Origin: Pomphorhynchus laevis
Lineage: Eukaryota > Acanthocephala > Palaeacanthocephala > Echinorhynchida > Pomphorhynchidae
Reading direction: 5' to 3'
Assembly: GCA_012934845.2 (NCBI GenBank)
Contig: WNNJ02000338.1
Span: forward strand, 37,513 to 101,512
Length of the DNA: 64,000 bases
Numbering within the stretch: the stretch's first letter is position 1; each line of letters opens with the position of its first letter. The notes below the pieces were generated by a model. That model worked only from the letters and a program-made list of their open reading frames with translations, did no database searches and was not told the origin of the DNA. The position numbers and the translations under genes were made by a program. Shown here in pieces: positions 56,380-62,300 of this stretch.

Positions 56380-59300
56380 ATTTTCTAGCTGCGGGTTGGG
56401 ATCCATCATGGATACTTTCATATGTATTTGTAAAATGTTTAATTAAAACCAACCAGAAGACCAAGTGTGTTTTATTTTATTACAACGTTTCAATCCTCAG
56501 TGTGATCTTCTTCCAGTTAAATCAATAATTGTATTTATTTTAGATCTCAAACTTTTTTAAGGAAGTTAACAATCAACACCTAATTTAAATAAATAAATAA
56601 ATATATATATATAATCTGATTGTGGCAACATCTGATAATTACACAAACAATAATTACACATATAATTCCAACTGACAGTTTAATTCATTTGTCAATTTAT
56701 TCAAAAAGAGTAAAATTCTTTTTTTCTTCGACGTTTTGGGTTTTATCAGTTTTATATTTTGATAACTTAGATTTTTTCAGCGATAAACATATATCCAGAG
56801 ACGGTCATTAATATTTGAAATGTAAGAATTATATTTTGTTTAATGTTTTAATCCTAAACATGTGGCTGCAAACTATCGTCACGAGCAAGTTGCAACCTCA
56901 ACATCATCCTACGCCGACATTAAATATAACCTCGCCACCCAGATAAAATTTTCACTTTATAATATAATATTTTCTTCGATATATATCCGAACAGAGAAAA
57001 CGTCTATTTTTGTTAATTTTTTATTGCATTACTGATATCATATTTCATCGCCGTATTGTGTCCGACGGTAATTTCTAAATTTTTTCTTCTAGATTATTCA
57101 CAAATAAAATTTTTTCATAAAACCTTAATCTTAATTATTTGTATAAAAATATGTTATAAGTAAATAATATTTAATAATATGTAAATATAGGCCTAATAAC
57201 AAAGTAAATCAATAAAACATACAAGCTATTCTTTTGCAAGAAAGCGTTTACCTTTTAATTTGACGGGCTTGTTAACTAATGCATTCGATGATATAATATG
57301 ATCAACGCAATTAACAGAAAATGCTTTGCCTGAATACAATAATTTCAAATGTTTCATACATAAAAACAGCGTCCTACCCGATTGATGTCCATTCATTAAT
57401 ACCATTACGTATAGTGGATCCTTCGAAACAGGGGATACGCTTACTTTCAACTTAAACTCAGTGATCTTATATAATTCGTGCCGTAAGGATTTTTGATTTT
57501 GTGTAACAATTATCCAAATATCTCCTTTCCCGGCATTAGTTGTGTCGACTTGAAAAACAAAATAGCGAAATTTTATAAATCAACAAAAATCGTAATAATC
57601 AAAATAAATTAATTAATTATTAATTAATAATTAATTAATTATTTTATTAATTAATTAAAATAATTAATTATTAAGGATCAATTAACACTAAAAAATAAAA
57701 ATTAGACATTAAACCTACATTTTAATTTGATAATATGTTTAAATATGAGTAAAAACGTTTACTAAAATCATAGTTAATCTAAAGTGAGCGTTGCATTATC
57801 TTCTCACTCACTTCAGCAAATTCCAGGTGAGTGAACTACATGGTGGTAGTTCAGTCATATCTTTCAATAAAACAGCCAAATCATAGATTAGCAGTTATTG
57901 TACAAAGAAGAGGAAATTTTCTACGAGAGATAACAACTTACCTTACTTTAAATTCCATCTAGTTAACCAATACTACTTTTAATCTCTAATCCCAGTAAAT
58001 AAGTATCCTTTTTCGATTCAGTACATTTTCCGATATGTGGATTGCGCATGTTGATTACTAAAAGTTTAAATTTTTTAAGCACTTTCCCAGAACTCAATTA
58101 TTTTGGTTTCTAAGAAATTGCTCGCACAATATCTAGTCAGCGTCGATCCCCAAATTATAAATTCTTCGCAGTTAAAACTAGGATAATATCTAATATGCTT
58201 CGATATATATACTTTTAGTTATTGAAGACACATTGGCAGATGACTCGGCATGTTATCAGTATTACGATAGCCACATCGTTTTTCCTTTTTCATATTTTGG
58301 AAAGGAGACTGACGTTTCCCACCTTATATCCAGCTTACTGAGATTGACTTTTAATCGAAAATATTGTCCTGAAGAGACTTATTAAATACTGATCACAAAT
58401 GCTACGTCGAAGTGAAATGAAACGATCTAAGGTATCGACGTTATGCTGGCCATTTTTTCTGAAAATCAACTTTAGCATACACTTTTTAAACTGAAATTAC
58501 AGCGGATGCTTGCATCATAACTTGCCATTCAATAGAGCTTTGATAAAATTGTTTTATTTTCTTATTTGTTCTTCTCTCAAGGAGTACAATTGAAATTTTA
58601 TCAATTGTTCTCCTCTTTAAGAGAGCACTTTAAAATATGTTCTTATTTTGATTCCCAAATCAAAAGATTGCTGCTACTCGTTATTATAGTTGATCATGCA
58701 TATGCGATCCCCGATCGGGGATTATCAGCTGCTATTCTTGTTGTTATATCCGTTTCTCTGAAATAATATCAACTACCGTCAAATATTGCGAAGTGAAACT
58801 CTTGCAATAAACTTATCCGCAATGAGCAGAGCGATCATAACATTTACTCAGAGCCTAAAAATACATTATCTTTGAGGACAAACATATTCCTATAAACACT
58901 AAGCACTTGCTTTAAAGTTAACTAAAATAAAATTAAAATACGTTCTATTGTATTTTAACTAAAATACAATAAAACGTTTTGCTAAAATAAAGAAAACTTA
59001 CCTATGAAAGAGTAGATTTCAAACCTATTAAATGTTTGTTCGTACATTATCGATATAGCGTCTGGATCAAAGCATTCGCAGAAATATACATCTTTGATAT
59101 CCTTTCCTTCCATTTCTGCATACAAAATCTGAATACGATGTTTGCCTTTAAATAAAGAATAAAATTTAAAAAAACGAAAGGAAATGCTACCGATTTTCTC
59201 CGGCTTAAAAGTCACTTGACTTAACGACTTGCTTAAGTTCATCGAAATCTTTACAGGTAAATCAACACCCTCAGGATCTAGCAAAATATTCAATAGAAAT

Positions 59301-62300
59301 TACTCTACAAGACAAAATACTTTAGAAATTTGAAATGGAACGGCTACTATAATATGTAAATAGTGTAACTAACTTATACATTTTGAACAAAATAAATATT
59401 GCAATAAATAATATTATAATAATATTACAATTAAGTAAATGACGTTGTTTAATTATAATTAATGTGATTTAAATCTGATTCGGTTTGATATTAGCCGCAC
59501 TTTGACACCAGAATAGTATCCATGACATCACTCTGTAATCTAGGTAAAAATGAGTGCCATCTAAACACAATTCTCTGTTCGTGTTATTTCCCTGTGGGGA
59601 GTGTAACTAGTTTCATTCAAACTTAGATAATAAAATAATGACTTTTGTTGTATGACTGCAAAAATTATTTTTTCTTCATCTCTTTTTTATAAATATTTGT
59701 CTTAATGCAAAATCACAGCGTTTTAAACACATTTTTAAATGTGATAAAAACAGTGTTTGTAATAAATGGTTTTTATTATATAATAACCTATATAATTACG
59801 TTATTAATTGATAAATGCTTTTAAAGACTTTAATTGAAACATTCAATTTTAAATTTGGTTAATAAAATGTATTTTATTAAATATACATCAGTATGAAATA
59901 GACTGATGCGTTTTTAAACATTAATATTTCTAATTGACAACGAGATATTTATATATATTTAAACATTTAATTTTAAACTTTTGTTAATAATATGTAAATT
60001 ACACCTCAAAATATGGAATTAAATTGAGCTGGTATACATTAAATCAAGCTGGTACTTTCACAATTTTGAACCCACCCATTTATTTTTAACAGATCTTTGC
60101 ATGCCATAAAATTAAACGCATTGTGCTAAACCTTCTCCAATGTAAAGTGCCTTTCCTGGTTTAATATCTCGATAAAATCTTTGAGGTATATAAAACAACT
60201 AACTTGATTTATGAGTGTATTTATAAGCATGTGATACTATGAAATATATTCTGTGCTAAAATATTATTTTATAAATGAACAATCATCAATTATGAACGAC
60301 TTTTGTGTTTAGGAGAATATAATAATATCAATAGTATAAGTCTATGTGACTTTTTCTTTTGCATAAGAAATTTCGCGATTGTTAAAATTAAATTCAATTA
60401 ATTTAAAGTAAATTAAAATTAATTTACACTCTTTAATTTATACTCCCAATAAAAAAAAACATTTTTATAGAATTTTATCGAAATTTCAAAGTTTTTAAAG
60501 CGATATGTAAAAATTATATTTTATATTTTTATATAATTAAAAAAAATAATTTATTTTGAAATTGAATCTGTAATGTTGGTTGAAATTATATGTTATTGGT
60601 TTAAATTAATTTACCTTTCAAAAACACACGCATCGGTTGACCAACATCAACAAAGGTATAAATATTAAAAGTATGTTCTTTTCCAACACGAGCAAATTGA
60701 TAATCTTCAATTCCAAATGAACTGTTAACGATATTTACAGGAATTGGCGATCCTATATCAAAACAGGAATTTGAAATCAACAAAATATGTAATAAATATC
60801 ATAAATATTAAAAATAATATATTATCACTAATAAATAGTCATAATTTCTGCACCTAATAACTTGCAGAAATTGAAGCGATTTAGGCTCTCAACATGAAGT
60901 CCAAGTATTTTCTAAGAGTGTGCATACTTTATACATAGCCGCAGCTCCATTACACAAACAGTATATTAACTTTTTTGAGAAATGCACTATTTTCTTGATG
61001 TCGTAGACTTTATTCAGTTATTTTTAATTTCAGGATTGTATCAATATATTTAATTGTATTTTAAATTCTTAATTGTAATCACTTATTAAGAGTTTCTATT
61101 TTTCTGTATATATAATATCATTTCGAAAAACAAGATGGTGTCTGACGATAATAGCGTTTACTCGGCAATGGAACTTGACTGAATTGATGACTGAAATATT
61201 CATGGGCCCATTTGCGGGAACGCATATTTATGTATATTTTTTTTGTAAAAATAATAGTTACATAAAAAAATTATATTATATAATATTAAGGGAACCTGAA
61301 TTTGTAGAAATTAAAAATAAATTATTCCCTTTAAAAAATTATAATATAATAATATAATAATAGATAATAATATAATTATATATTTTATAATATATAATAT
61401 TTCTCTATTTAATAAATAAGAATTTACTTGAGTATTCATATAAAAAGGAATGTGACTTGTAAATTTCTACTTCGGAGCCGAAGTCGTTTAATATAAGAAA
61501 ATTACTAATTTTTACAAATTAAATTTTACAAATTTAATTTATTATATATTTAATTTAATTTATTATTATTTATATTTAATTTATTAATTTAATTTATTTA
61601 CAAAATATAATTTATTTAATTAAATTTTAATAAAACCAGATAAACTAAAAAATCGTGTAAGATTGTCTTTACTAGTTGTCAATGATTTATAATGTATCCT
61701 TTCTGATATTACAATTCTAGAAATAAGGATACAGCTCGTATTTTGGTGAAATTAAGGTTTTCAGTATCTAAAACAATCGATCATTGTTCACTGCGGCGGG
61801 TCATTTGGCATACAATAAATGATTGCAGGTTCATATTTGTCATCTTATAACGTTTGCATTCTTTCAATATGAAAGAATAAGATACTAAATGTTAATATCA
61901 TAATATAATGAAGTTAATTAATCTGATAATTATGTGGATTAGACAATTTATATAACCAAAACTTTAATTAATTATTACTTAATCATTAATTTAAAAATAT
62001 TTAATTAAACAATCAATTGTCTAATCTACATAATTAGAAGGTTAGACATACAAAATTAATAATCCACAAAATTATAAAATCTAAAACAAAAACTACTTCC
62101 AAAACTTGCAATGTTTTCTAAAAATTTTACAATGTGCTAGTTTTAAAGATAAAAACTAGAATTTATCAGATTTTACTGATAAGTCGCAAATTTTAAGATT
62201 TATTGATTAATAAATCTTTAAATCATTCTAGGATTACATGGGATCAAATAAGGAGCAATGATTCTTTTAACAAAACAAAGTATACCCAGTTTAAGTTTTA

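Noticed and set aside
56182-56464. Minus-strand frames with long Tyr-Ile repeats
   Set aside because: They are readings of the (TA)n microsatellite at 56319-56375.
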